Shown here piece by piece: positions 38,047 to 47,124 of a stretch of DNA of 64,000 nt. The DNA is taken from contig JBDSZL010000001.1 of assembly GCA_039925145.1 (NCBI GenBank), positions 11,602-75,601 of the forward strand. Direction: 5' to 3'. The notes beneath the pieces are model-generated. The model searched no databases and was not told the DNA's origin. It saw only the letters and a list, made by a program, of their open reading frames with translations. A program made the translations under genes and the position numbers. The first letter of the stretch is position 1; each line of letters starts with the position of its first letter. The DNA comes from JBDSZL01 sp039925145 (GTDB taxonomy: Bacteria; Acidobacteriota; Vicinamibacteria; Vicinamibacterales; SCN-69-37).

Positions 38047-38576
38047 CGGACGCCGATCGCATCCGCGCATTCATGCGGGCGTTGGCTCGTGCCGCCGTCG
38101 CGTCCGGCCGCGTGTACCTGACTGGCGGCGCGACGGCTGTCCTCCACGGGTGGCGCGCCGCGACGCTGGATGTCGACATCAAGCTGGTCCCCGATGCGGA
38201 CGCGCTGTTGCGCGCGATTCCACAAATCAAAGAGTCCCTCGACGTCAACGTGGAGCTGGCCTCGCCCGATGACTTCATTCCCGTGAAGGATGGATGGGCC
38301 GACCGAAGTCCGTTCATCGGCCGCGAAGGATTGCTGTCGTTTCATCATTTTGATCTCTACGCGCAGGCCCTGGCGAAAATTGAACGTAGCCACGAAACGG
38401 ACCGTGTTGACGTCGCGGCGCTAATGGATCGTAGACTCATCGACCCGGACCGCCTGCAGGACTACTTCGACGCCATCGCGGATAACATCTACCGCTACCC
38501 GGCGATTGACGCATCGTCGTTTCGACGCGCTGTGCTCGAAGCGGTCGCTCGAGGCAAGGCACGAGAGGGTCAGTGA
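38034..38576 (+). CDS. DUF6036-type nucleotidyltransferase
   Basis: A 180-residue protein with the nucleotidyltransferase-like core VYLTGGATAVLHGWRAATLDVDIKLVPDAD (given in pieces: GG-x-A then TLDVDI), a later FDLYAQALAKIERSHETDRVD and a C-terminal helix. GGxxA...TxDxD is the minimal polymerase-beta-like site; proteins of this group are frequent toxin or defence components. The ATG at 38034 is chosen because it matches the family start. Paired with the small gene upstream. Confidence 0.8.
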   Translation: MRALADADRIRAFMRALARAAVASGRVYLTGGATAVLHGWRAATLDVDIKLVPDADALLRAIPQIKESLDVNVELASPDDFIPVKDGWADRSPFIGREGLLSFHHFDLYAQALAKIERSHETDRVDVAALMDRRLIDPDRLQDYFDAIADNIYRYPAIDASSFRRAVLEAVARGKAREGQ

Positions 38577-38629
38577 CCTTCTCGTCCAGTCATTCACGCC
38601 GAGGACCTGGATCAGGACCGGAGATTCGC

Positions 38630-39082
38630 ATGATCAACCTTTTCGAGATCGGTCGGGCCGACGCGTTCAAGAAGCGGGTCGCGCAAATCAGCGCGGACAC
38701 CGCGCCTCAATGGGGCACCATGAACGCGGCGCAGGCGATGGCCCACTGCGCGATTGCACTGGAAGCCGCACTGGGCGACACAGTTCCGCCCCGAATGCTG
38801 ATCGGCCGCCTCATCGGGCCGCTGGTCGCGCGCACTGTCCTGTCGAACGACAAACCGCTGCAGCGCAATGCGCCGACCGCCCGTCAGTATGTGGTCAGCG
38901 ACCCTCGCGACCTCGCCGCTGAACGCGACCGCCTCTGTACGCTGATCGACAGGTTTGCCCAAGCGGGGCCGCGCGGCTGCACCACGAAGCCGCACACGTT
39001 CTTCGGGCGATTGACGCCGGAGCGCTGGGCCATCCTGATGGACAAACATCTCGATCACCACCTGCGCCAGTTCGGAGTCTGA
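38630..39082 (+). CDS. DUF1569 protein
   Basis: A 150-residue DinB-like four-helix protein. MNAAQAMAHCAIALEAALGD, HTFFGRLTPERWAILMDKHLDHHLRQFGV (second part of one block) and the HCA and HLDHHL histidines that would bind a metal mark DUF1569. Function unknown. The ATG at 38630 is preceded by GGAG; the reading frame is open from 38573 but that part is not family-like. Confidence 0.82.
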   Translation: MINLFEIGRADAFKKRVAQISADTAPQWGTMNAAQAMAHCAIALEAALGDTVPPRMLIGRLIGPLVARTVLSNDKPLQRNAPTARQYVVSDPRDLAAERDRLCTLIDRFAQAGPRGCTTKPHTFFGRLTPERWAILMDKHLDHHLRQFGV

Positions 39083-39393
39083 TCGCCTCGGGTCAGACGA
39101 TTTCCTCTGCCGTCGACGACTGGGACAATAGCTATTCCTTCGGCCTGATCCCGTTCGTCGCCAATCCTGCGCGCATAGCCCAGCGTGGCGACGCTCGCTG
39201 ATCGAAGCGGCTCTCGTTCGGTGAGGTCGGAACAGGCAGCAGGACGGTTGACGCCATCAGGGGTGCGTGCCAAAGTAGCTCACCGCCAGAGCGCGAAATC
39301 CGCCTCACGTTGCCGCTGCTCGCGGGACTTACGCACGTCGGCATCAGCGACGCTCTCCAATTCCGCGCACGCTCGCTTGAAGCCGTGGCCCAT
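39083..39393. other. gene-free stretch before CarboxypepD_reg pair
   Basis: About 310 bases without a supportable gene. A 72-codon minus-strand frame ends here but shows no family resemblance. No strong hairpin or repeat stands out. It probably holds the promoter of the tandem CarboxypepD_reg-like genes, though I could not pick a convincing -35/-10 pair. Confidence 0.5.
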
Positions 39394-41427
39394 ATGACAC
39401 GTCTCTCTTTGTTCATCGTCGGCAGCCTCGCCGTTCTCATCGCTCCCCTGCTACTGGCGCAGTCCCCCCCCGCGCCAGGCCGGGGCGCGGCGGCAGGTCC
39501 GCCCAAAGCAACCGCACTCATCATCGGCCAGGTGCTCGATGCCTCCACCGGACAGCCCATCTCCGATGCCATCGTCACGTTGACCGGCGGCCGGGGCGCA
39601 GGTCCGGCCGGTGCCGCCCGCGGACCGGCCACGCCGCAACGCGTGATGACGGGTGCGGACGGCCGCTTCGTGTTCCACGAACTGCTGCCAGGTCAGTTCC
39701 AGCTCAGCGCCGGCCTGAAAGGCTACACCGGAAGCCTCAATGCACCGGGCGTCCCTGCTGGCGTCAGCGCGGCCGGCTCTGCCGCGGCAGCCGCGATGCT
39801 CGCGGCGGTCGCGACGACTACGGGCCCGACGACCACAATCGCCGTCGAGGAAGGCGAGGTCGTTGCGGGTATAAGGCTGCGACTTTGGAAGACGGCTGTC
39901 GTGAGCGGCACGGTGGTCGACGATGGCGGCGAGCCGGCCATCGGGATCATGGTGCAGGTGGCGCGCCGGGTAATGACGGCCGGACGCGCGCGCTACCTCC
40001 CGGGGGCAGCGGCCAGAACCGACGACCGAGGTATGTATCGCATCTCGTCGCTCGTCCCAGGCGACTACCTGGTTGTCGTGCCACAGACGCAGACATCCAT
40101 TCCGACAGCGATCCTGACAGGGCTGATGGGCAGCATGACAGGTAGCGGCAGCCCAGGCGGCGGCTTGGCGCTGCTCGATCTGGCCACGTCGGGAGTGAAT
40201 CCGAACGACGCACTCGCGGGCGGTGTGCGCGTCGGTGATTACATGGTCGCATCCGGCGGCTCGGTGCCGCTCTCGGGGGCCGACGGTCGGCTGCTCGCGT
40301 ATCAGACGCTGTTCTATCCGGGCGTCGACGCACCGGCGCAGGCCTCGATCTTGTCGCTCGGGTCCGGTGATGATCGCACCGGCCTTAACTTTCAGCTGCG
40401 GCTGATTCCGACCTTGCGCGTGACCGGCGCCGCGACCGGACCGGAAGGACCACTCGCCAATCTCGGTGTGCGCCTCGTGGCGCCTGCCGATGGCGCCGGC
40501 AACGAATCGGAGTTCGACGTGGCCACCACCGTCACAAGGCCCGATGGCACGTTCACCTTCCATGGCGTCCCGCCCGGTCCGTTCCTCCTACGCGCGCAGA
40601 AGCAGCCGCGGCCGCCGATGTCGGCGGGGATGGCCGCGGGGAGTCCGCTCATGGAGATGATGTTCGGCGGCGGCGCCGCCGGCCCGCCGGCAGAAGCGCT
40701 TTACGGATCGATGTCGGTCACCGTGAGTAGCGCCGATGTCGACAACGTTGGACTGCGACTCGCGCCGGGTCTTCATGCGGCCGGACGGATCGTGTTCGAC
40801 AGCGCCTCCGGCCGTCCCGCACCGCCGCCCAACCAGATTCAGACGCTGACCGTGACCTTGACGCCCATGGACGGCCAGAGCGGCGGCGGGCTGAGTGGCA
40901 TGTCTCAACCCGATCGGGCGAACGCACAAGGTGAGTTCCGTACGAGAGGTTATGCGGCCGGCCGGTACTTCCTTTCGATCGCAAACGCGGGCAACTGGCA
41001 GGTGCGCTCGGCCACGCTCAACGGGCGTGATGTGCTCGATGCGCCGCTCGATCTACGCGACGACGCCACTGGCATCGTCGTGACCATGGCCGACGAACTG
41101 GCGCAACTGTCGGGCACGGTCACCTCACGCGGTGAGACCGACCTCTCCGAGACGTCGGTCTATTTGGTGCCCGCCGACTACCGCGCGTGGATCACCGCCG
41201 GCATGAACCCACGCCGCGCGCGCACGGTCCGTGCGGGCCGCACAGGCTCGTACGCAATGGCGAATGTGCCGGCCGGTGAGTATTTCGCCGCGGCGATCGA
41301 CCGCGCGGACGAAGGCGATGTGCAGGACCCGGCGTTCATCGAAGTGCTCTCCCGCATCGGCACGCGTGTGGTCGTGGGCGTCACGCCCCGCACGCTGGAT
41401 CTGGCCAAGACGCGGGTGCGGCGATGA
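39394..41427 (+). CDS. secreted multi-domain CarboxypepD_reg-like protein (D)
   Basis: A 677-residue secreted protein: signal peptide LFIVGSLAVLIAPLLLAQ, then IIGQVLDASTGQPISDAIVTL, VSGTVVDDGGEPAIGIMVQV, a VTGAATGPEGPLANLGVRL unit and LSGTVTSRGETDLSET. It contains DDRGMYRISSLVPGDYLVVV and LFYPGVDAPAQASILSLGSG, the paralogue-specific blocks. An Ala/Gly-rich stretch near residue 130 is low-complexity. Its stop overlaps the next paralogue by four bases. The start is set by the signal peptide; the frame is open 28 codons further. Confidence 0.8.
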   Translation: MTRLSLFIVGSLAVLIAPLLLAQSPPAPGRGAAAGPPKATALIIGQVLDASTGQPISDAIVTLTGGRGAGPAGAARGPATPQRVMTGADGRFVFHELLPGQFQLSAGLKGYTGSLNAPGVPAGVSAAGSAAAAAMLAAVATTTGPTTTIAVEEGEVVAGIRLRLWKTAVVSGTVVDDGGEPAIGIMVQVARRVMTAGRARYLPGAAARTDDRGMYRISSLVPGDYLVVVPQTQTSIPTAILTGLMGSMTGSGSPGGGLALLDLATSGVNPNDALAGGVRVGDYMVASGGSVPLSGADGRLLAYQTLFYPGVDAPAQASILSLGSGDDRTGLNFQLRLIPTLRVTGAATGPEGPLANLGVRLVAPADGAGNESEFDVATTVTRPDGTFTFHGVPPGPFLLRAQKQPRPPMSAGMAAGSPLMEMMFGGGAAGPPAEALYGSMSVTVSSADVDNVGLRLAPGLHAAGRIVFDSASGRPAPPPNQIQTLTVTLTPMDGQSGGGLSGMSQPDRANAQGEFRTRGYAAGRYFLSIANAGNWQVRSATLNGRDVLDAPLDLRDDATGIVVTMADELAQLSGTVTSRGETDLSETSVYLVPADYRAWITAGMNPRRARTVRAGRTGSYAMANVPAGEYFAAAIDRADEGDVQDPAFIEVLSRIGTRVVVGVTPRTLDLAKTRVRR

Positions 41428-43358
41428 AGATGTCGCTGCTCGCGTGCGCCATCATCGTGACCATCGCGCTGCCAGTCCAGGCTCGAGTCCAGACGCGCGA
41501 CGCGCGCACCGCCGGCGCGGCCCCGAGCGCGACCCCGAGCGGTCGTGCGGAGCTCACGGTCGTCGTCTCTACGGACGAGCCGTCGACCCAGCCGCTGAGA
41601 CGCGTCAGCGTTGCCATCCAGGCCGGCGAGATTGACATCCCGCGCATTGGCGTGACCGACGATGCAGGACGCGTGGTGTTCCGGGAGCTCACAGCCGGCA
41701 ACTATCGCATCGTCGCGTCGCGTCCCGGCTACGTGCGGACCTTCTATGGATCGCTGCTCGCCGGACGCGGTCCCGGTGTGGCTGTCAGTGTTGTCGAAGG
41801 CCAGCGGAACCCAGAGGTACGAATCCGGATGCTGCGAGGCAGCGTGCTGACGGGCATCGTTCGCGACAGCAGCGGCCGGCCCGCGCCGAACCAGCAGGTG
41901 CAGGCGTTGATGGTGAGGACGGCTGGCGGGGAGAAGCGCGCCGTAAACCTTGACGCCGGCATCGGCAGCGTCATCACCGACGACCGCGGCGCGTATCGCA
42001 TCTTCGGCCTCGCGCCAGGCGACTACATCGTCTCGTTGCCGCTCATCGGGCTGACCGGTCAGCAGGTGCGGCAGATGACGACTGCGGAGCTGGCATGGGC
42101 CGACAAGGTGGCCGCGTCGACGGCCCGCCCATCGACCGCGCCGGCGATCGCGGCACCGCCCGAGGGTCCCTCGGTGAGCTACGCGCCCGTGTACTACCCA
42201 GGGACGACGGTCGCGGCCGAGGCCGGGGTGCTGACGATTGGCCCGAGCGAAGAGCGCGGCGGCGTGGACCTGGCGCTCGCGGTTGTACCCACGGCTCAAA
42301 TTCGTGGCCGCGTGGTCGATGGCGAGAACCGTCCGCAGAGTGACGTAACCGTTCAGGTGCGGCCGACGCAGCCCGACGCGCTCGATCTTTACTCATCCTT
42401 GCTGATGAGGCCGGCGCGCACGCAAACGGACGGCACGTTCACGATTCAGGGCGTCACCCCCGGTGCCTACACGCTCACCGTCCGCGCGACCCCGCGCGGA
42501 GACACAGCATCGGCGGCCGGACCGCCCAATCCCGCCGAGGCCATGCGGCAAGCCTTCGCTCTTATGGGCGGAGGCTCGGGCTCACACTGGGCGGCTGAAG
42601 ACATCGTCGTCGAGGGGCGCGATCTCTCGGACGTGACACTGATGCTCCGGCCAGGGATGACGATCGCTGGCAGGATCGTTTACGAGGCCACGACGAAGGC
42701 GCCACCTACGGACATGACGCGAGCGGGACTGACGTTGATCTCTGCGACCGCCTCGGAAACCACGACCGCTGCGAGTGCGCTGCTTGGCGCCGGGGCGGCA
42801 GACGTCAAGATTGCGGCCGATGGCACGTTCACGATTACGGGCATCGCGCCGGGTTCCTATCGGTTGAACACGCCGCTCGGCATGATGTCGTCTGCCCTGG
42901 CGCCGGGATTTGGCGCGGCAGCTGGCGGGTGGACGCTCAAGTCAGCGCTCGTCAATGGCCGAGACATCTCGGACGCGCCCATCGACATGCGTTCGGGCAC
43001 CGACGTCGCGGGCGTCGTCGTCACCTTCACCGATCGACCGAGCGAGTTGTCGGGCACGGTCCTCGACTCAGCGGACCGCCCCACGCCTGGATTTCCCATC
43101 GTCGTGTTTTCAACCGATCGCGCCTACTGGACGCAAGGATCGCGGCGTGTGCAGCAAGTCCGGCCGGCCAGCAATGGCACGTTCGTCGTCACGGGCCTGC
43201 CCGCGGGTGAGTACTACGTATGCGCTGTGACGGCGGTGGAGCGGACGGACCTTTACGACCCGGCGTTCCTGGACCAGCTCGCGCCAGCGTCCCTCAAGCT
43301 CACGATCGCCGACGGCGAGAAGAAGAAGCAGGATCTGAAGTTAGGCACAGGCCCATGA
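41424..43358 (+). CDS. secreted multi-domain CarboxypepD_reg-like protein (E)
   Basis: A 644-residue paralogue. Signal peptide LLACAIIVTIALPVQAR, then LTVVVSTDEPSTQPLRRVSV, LTGIVRDSSGRPAPNQQV, IRGRVVDGENRPQSDVTV and LSGTVLDSADRPTPGFPI, with DDRGAYRIFGLAPGDYIVSL and VYYPGTTVAAEAGVLTIG. It ends ...ADGEKKKQDLKLGTGP. The DNA for its last 60 residues is duplicated at 48.4 kb, where it truncates an integrase. Followed after 96 bases by an ECF sigma factor. Confidence 0.82.
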   Translation: MKMSLLACAIIVTIALPVQARVQTRDARTAGAAPSATPSGRAELTVVVSTDEPSTQPLRRVSVAIQAGEIDIPRIGVTDDAGRVVFRELTAGNYRIVASRPGYVRTFYGSLLAGRGPGVAVSVVEGQRNPEVRIRMLRGSVLTGIVRDSSGRPAPNQQVQALMVRTAGGEKRAVNLDAGIGSVITDDRGAYRIFGLAPGDYIVSLPLIGLTGQQVRQMTTAELAWADKVAASTARPSTAPAIAAPPEGPSVSYAPVYYPGTTVAAEAGVLTIGPSEERGGVDLALAVVPTAQIRGRVVDGENRPQSDVTVQVRPTQPDALDLYSSLLMRPARTQTDGTFTIQGVTPGAYTLTVRATPRGDTASAAGPPNPAEAMRQAFALMGGGSGSHWAAEDIVVEGRDLSDVTLMLRPGMTIAGRIVYEATTKAPPTDMTRAGLTLISATASETTTAASALLGAGAADVKIAADGTFTITGIAPGSYRLNTPLGMMSSALAPGFGAAAGGWTLKSALVNGRDISDAPIDMRSGTDVAGVVVTFTDRPSELSGTVLDSADRPTPGFPIVVFSTDRAYWTQGSRRVQQVRPASNGTFVVTGLPAGEYYVCAVTAVERTDLYDPAFLDQLAPASLKLTIADGEKKKQDLKLGTGP

Positions 43359-43373
43359 CACTGCCTGTGGCGC
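43179..43373 (+). repeat. 195-base direct repeat, resident copy
   Basis: The 3' end of the CarboxypepD_reg-like gene E plus 15 bases downstream. It matches 48441-48635 in the same orientation over exactly 195 bases; by eye I find two substitutions. This copy is in its natural context, so it is the source copy. Confidence 0.95.
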
Positions 43374-43454
43374 CTTTGAACGTGCGGTACACCTGCCCGC
43401 AGGGACAGAGAATCGCACAGGCACAACACGCGGCCTGGGCTATCATCGGCCGCC

Positions 43455-44045
43455 ATGGCTGACGCCGATTCCTCCTGGAACTCCACGCTGTCCCTATTGG
43501 CGCGCGCAAAGGCCGGCGACACGGAGGCACTCGACGATCTGTTCGCCCGGTACCTGCCACTGCTCCGCCGCTGGGCACGTGGCCGCCTGCCGGTTTGGGC
43601 CCGAGACGTGTCCGACACGCAGGACCTTGTGCAGGACACCCTCCTCCAGACGTTTAAGAAGATAGACGGTTTCGAGCACCGAGGCGAAGGCGCGTTTCAG
43701 GCGTACTTGCGCCAGGCCGTGATGAACCGTATCCGGGACTCGCTGCGGAGCGCGCACCGACGACCTGCGTCCGAGGCGCTCGACGAGGAGGCGCCCGACA
43801 CGGGCCTCTCGCCGCTGGAGATGGCGATGGGGAGCGAGGCCTTGGCCCAGTACGACGCGGCCCTTGACCGACTCCCGGAGGACGATCGCGCGCTGATCGT
43901 TGCGCGCATCGAGCTGGGCTTGAGCTACTCGGAAGTCGCCGCGGCTACCGGGAAGGCGACGCCGAACGCCGCTCGCATGGCCGTCAGCCGCGCGCTGGTC
44001 AAGTTGGCGCAGGAGATTCGTGGACCAGACACCGTGGCTCGATGA
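43455..44045 (+). CDS. ECF-family RNA polymerase sigma factor
   Basis: A 196-residue sigma-70-type factor with region 2 (LFARYLPLLRRWARGRLP, DTQDLVQDTLLQTFKKIDGF) and region 4 (LPEDDRALIVARIELGLSYSEVAAATG, AARMAVSRALVKLAQEI). There is no anti-sigma gene; instead a Ser/Thr kinase gene overlaps its end by 26 bases, which fits the ECF groups controlled by, or paired with, kinases. Target promoters cannot be read from here. Confidence 0.9.
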   Translation: MADADSSWNSTLSLLARAKAGDTEALDDLFARYLPLLRRWARGRLPVWARDVSDTQDLVQDTLLQTFKKIDGFEHRGEGAFQAYLRQAVMNRIRDSLRSAHRRPASEALDEEAPDTGLSPLEMAMGSEALAQYDAALDRLPEDDRALIVARIELGLSYSEVAAATGKATPNAARMAVSRALVKLAQEIRGPDTVAR

Positions 44046-45930
44046 ACTGGCGCTGGCGATGGCCGACGGGCGGCCCATCGACTGGCACGCCCAGGATGCC
44101 CGACTGGCGACCGATCTCGACCCGGATCTGATCGCCCCATTGCGTCTGATCGAGCGGGTCGTGCGGGCCCATCGGGAAACCACCTTCGACATCGGGCTCG
44201 AATCGATGACGGTGGGACCGCCGATCGGCGATCCGAATTGTGCCGAGGAACCGACGGACTCCGCAGTGACATGGGGCCCGCTGACCATCCTCGAGCGGAT
44301 TGGCGGCGGTTCGTATGGCGACGTCTATCGCGCGCACGACCGGCGGCTGGACCGGACGGTCGCGTTGAAGTTGTTGCGCCGCCGCGATTCCGCCCAGACC
44401 CGACGCGCGTCGGCCGTCATCGAAGAAGCCCGGCTGATGGCCCGCGTCCGCCACCCCAACGTCGTCACGGTCTTCGGCGCCGAGCGCATCGACGGCCGGG
44501 TGGGCCTGTGGATGGAGTATCTCGCAGGCCAGACGCTGGCGGAGGAACTGCGGATCGGCGGGTGCTTTTCGGAGGACGCGGTCATCGAGGTCGCCACGGC
44601 GCTCTGCGGGGCGCTGGCCGCCGTGCACACGGCCGGGCTCTTACACCACGATCTGAAGGCGCAGAACGTCATGCGCACCACCGACGGCCGGATTGTCCTC
44701 ACCGACTTCGGCGCCGGTCGCCAGCTCATGACCGAGACGCCGGTGCCTGGACGGCGGCCACTGCGCGGCACACCGGCGTATCTGGCGCCGGAGATCCTCG
44801 ATGGACAACCGGCCTCGCTGCAGAGCGAGGTCTACAGTCTCGGCGTCCTGCTGTTCTACCTGTCGACCGGCACGTTTCCGGATCGTACCGCGTCGTCTGA
44901 AGAACTGCAGCGTCGACTCGGCGACGGACCGGCGCATCGATCGCCCCGGCTGACGTCCTTGATCGGCCGTTGTCTCGCACCAAACCCACCCGATCGTTTC
45001 CAGGCGATGCCCGCGGTTGCCGAGGCCCTGATGCCCATGACCGTTGATACCACCTTCGCCCGTCGATTCGTCCGCACGCTGAGGAGCAAGGCCTGGCTCT
45101 GGATCGTGCCGACGCTCATCGGTTTTGGAGGCGCCTCGGTTTGGTCCGCAAGGACGCCCCTCTTGTATCACTCGAGCGCCGTCATCTCGATGGAGCCTTC
45201 CAACGTTTCAGAGTTCTATAGCCCAACCATCGGCATTCCTTTGAGCGAGCGAATTCCGGCAATCAAGAATGAGATTTTCAGTCGCACGCGATTAGAACGC
45301 ATCATTCAGGATTTAAACCTGTACCCGGCCGAGCGCAAGACGGCCATTATGCAGGATGTCGTCGATGGGATGCTCACCCACACCGAGGTGCTGCCGAAAG
45401 GCCCAGATGTGCAAATCGGGTTCACGGCAGATGACCCGCGGGTGGCGCAGCGGGTCGCGCAACGTCTGTCGGCCCTCTTCATGGACGAGGCGAACCGCGC
45501 TCGCAAGACACGGACCGAGAACACCGACCAGTTCATCAAGGTGACCCTCGAACGGCTCAAACAGCGGCTCATCGACGCTGAAGCGAATCTTGCCCGGGCT
45601 CAGCGGGAGGACCGCGGAACGGTGATGCCGGAGACCATCGAGCGGAATGTCGCCAAGGATGAGTACGAGAAGCTGCTGGTCAAGCAGCAAGAATCGCAAA
45701 CCAAGCTGAACATTGAGCGGCGGGAAATCGGCGAGACTTTTCGTGTAATCGATTCCCCTCAGGTCCGGTTGGCGCCCATCGGACCGTCGCGTCGACTTGT
45801 GAAGCTGATCGCCACACTGGTCGGCTCAGGCGTGGGTCTGATTCTGGTCGGATGGTCGGCAAAACGTCCCCTGTCGGGTCCGGAGCACGACGCTCGGACG
45901 TTGCCCTCCGTGGAGTTCAACCAAAGCTAG
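44020..45930 (+). CDS. Ser/Thr kinase fused to Wzz/GNVR-type domain
   Basis: A 636-residue protein. Residues about 85-345 are a Hanks-type kinase: ERIGGGSYGDVYRAH, VALKLL, catalytic loop LLHHDLKAQNV (HHD in place of HRD), LTDFGAG, and GTPAYLAPEIL. A span (KAWLWIVPTLIGFGGASVW) leads into a Wzz-like extracytoplasmic region (SSAVISMEPSN, IFSRTRLERIIQDLNLYP, GFTADDPRVAQRVAQRLSAL), a coiled coil (RLKQRLIDAEANLARAQRED) and a second span near the C terminus (LIATLVGSGVGLILVGW). Polysaccharide co-polymerase parts fused to a kinase suggest control of exopolysaccharide chain export. GTG start inside the sigma gene. Confidence 0.85.
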   Translation: MDQTPWLDELALAMADGRPIDWHAQDARLATDLDPDLIAPLRLIERVVRAHRETTFDIGLESMTVGPPIGDPNCAEEPTDSAVTWGPLTILERIGGGSYGDVYRAHDRRLDRTVALKLLRRRDSAQTRRASAVIEEARLMARVRHPNVVTVFGAERIDGRVGLWMEYLAGQTLAEELRIGGCFSEDAVIEVATALCGALAAVHTAGLLHHDLKAQNVMRTTDGRIVLTDFGAGRQLMTETPVPGRRPLRGTPAYLAPEILDGQPASLQSEVYSLGVLLFYLSTGTFPDRTASSEELQRRLGDGPAHRSPRLTSLIGRCLAPNPPDRFQAMPAVAEALMPMTVDTTFARRFVRTLRSKAWLWIVPTLIGFGGASVWSARTPLLYHSSAVISMEPSNVSEFYSPTIGIPLSERIPAIKNEIFSRTRLERIIQDLNLYPAERKTAIMQDVVDGMLTHTEVLPKGPDVQIGFTADDPRVAQRVAQRLSALFMDEANRARKTRTENTDQFIKVTLERLKQRLIDAEANLARAQREDRGTVMPETIERNVAKDEYEKLLVKQQESQTKLNIERREIGETFRVIDSPQVRLAPIGPSRRLVKLIATLVGSGVGLILVGWSAKRPLSGPEHDARTLPSVEFNQS

Positions 45931-46006
45931 AGCCGCCACAGGTTCAGCCGTCTCGCCCGGTGCTACGGTCTTGCGTGGAAAGATCTTCTCGCTGGCGCAG
46001 ATGGTC

Positions 46007-46124
46007 GAGGCGGCGGGAGTCGTGCCGGAGTCCAGCGGCTGGAAGCCGCTGGCGAGTGCCTGACTCGCCGGCGAAACCAACCTCGCGATGCGAGGTTGGT
46101 GGAGGCGGCGGGAGTCGAACCCGC
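46007..46124. repeat. att-like hairpin repeat, copy A
   Basis: Bases 46007-46120 match 50087-50200 with three substitutions. The unit begins and ends with the same 16-mer GAGGCGGCGGGAGTCG, 95 bases apart, and holds three hairpins: an eight-pair stem (CAGCGGCT), a seven-pair stem (GGCGAGT) and an eleven-pair stem (ACCAACCTCGC, loop GAT). On the minus strand 46124-46097 reads GCGGGTTCGACTCCCGC then CGCCTCCACCA, the T-arm and CCA end of a tRNA or tmRNA, followed by the eleven-pair stem and TTT, a natural terminator. I interpret it as an integration (att) site. Confidence 0.75.
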
Positions 46125-46200
46125 TTGGCGCAATTTTCTAAGATGGTGGCGGCGTGGGACTTCTGGCAACAAGTTCCCTGGCCTCATCAACTTCCAGTCA

Positions 46201-46713
46201 TTATGTTGTCCTCTCGCGTTCTCCGGAGTCCCCTCGAATCAGCCCTCGTCCTGGCAACATCGTGGCAACGCGATAGTTCCTCCCTCGCGACACCTCAACG
46301 ACTCTCCGCCAACGGCGCCGCTTCAGCCGCGGCGGCGCACCGGTTAGTGCCCCCGGTCGATGCGCAACCTCGACAAGTACGCCTCCAGGTGCATGGCAGT
46401 AGAACAAATAGCTTCCACGCATGTTGTTCAACGGTGAGACTGAGTCTTGCTTCGCTTCCGTGAGTTTGTGATGCACATCTTGCACGGCCTGCTGCGAGGC
46501 AAGTAGGAAGCCAATATGGAACGTCTTCGGAAGGGGTAGCGCGGAAGCTTCTCGCGATCGAGTTATGACGAGCTCAAAGGCGCCGCCGCCTTTGAGAACG
46601 GCCATTCCATTGTTGCCCTTCGTCTCTGTTCGCGTGAAACCGAAGTAGGTCTCAAAGAAGGACGCAGTTGACACGACGTCTGGAACGGGTAGATCGAGGT
46701 GGTTGAGTTGCAT
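46201..46713 (-). CDS. VOC-family protein with anomalous C-terminal tail
   Basis: Residues 1-120 form a glyoxalase/bleomycin-resistance-type (VOC) domain: MQLNHLDLPVPDVVSTASFF, GFTRTETKGNN, TFHIGFLLAS, GSYLFYCHAPGGVLVEVAHR. VOC proteins bind a divalent metal and act as dioxygenases, isomerases or resistance proteins; substrate here unknown. After VEVAHRPG the frame continues for about 50 basic residues (RLKRRRWRRVVEVSRG) encoded by DNA with TGGCAAC repeats next to the att-like unit, which suggests that element insertion replaced the natural stop. Start at 46713 from the family; the frame is open 20 codons upstream. Confidence 0.75.
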   Translation of the reverse strand: MQLNHLDLPVPDVVSTASFFETYFGFTRTETKGNNGMAVLKGGGAFELVITRSREASALPLPKTFHIGFLLASQQAVQDVHHKLTEAKQDSVSPLNNMRGSYLFYCHAPGGVLVEVAHRPGALTGAPPRLKRRRWRRVVEVSRGRNYRVATMLPGRGLIRGDSGERERTT

Positions 46714-47124
46714 TGCATTTCTCCGAGTGGCCAACGAGCTCGGCCGCAGTGCAATGAGACGATATCGGCTCATGCAACCACGCGGACGAACCCAAGAACG
46801 CCAATAAGGCGCTGGGATCGTCGCGGGTTCTCATGCAGAGCACGGAGCAGAGCTTCCGGCAAGCGGAAGGGGGGCGCGCTTACCAAAAACGCCCCTGCCT
46901 TTTTCGACGTGGCGAGTATAGCTGAATGACCGGCAAGTAGGGTCGATGCGCCAGTGCTGGGGCCTAACGTCGTATGAGGAGCACGCGCCAATTGCCGGTC
47001 GACAACCGGTTCGGCGACTGCTCGATGTCGGCGCTACCCTCGATTCACGGGCATTATGTTCCCCGGTCGGTCGAGACGCAACGACTTCTACCCGACTGAG
47101 TTGCGCGATACTGGCGGCGCGAAA

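Noticed and set aside
46097..46124. A complete tRNA or tmRNA gene at the att-like unit.
   Set aside because: Only the T-arm, acceptor 3' half and CCA are present; no D-arm, anticodon or tmRNA tag region follows on the minus strand.
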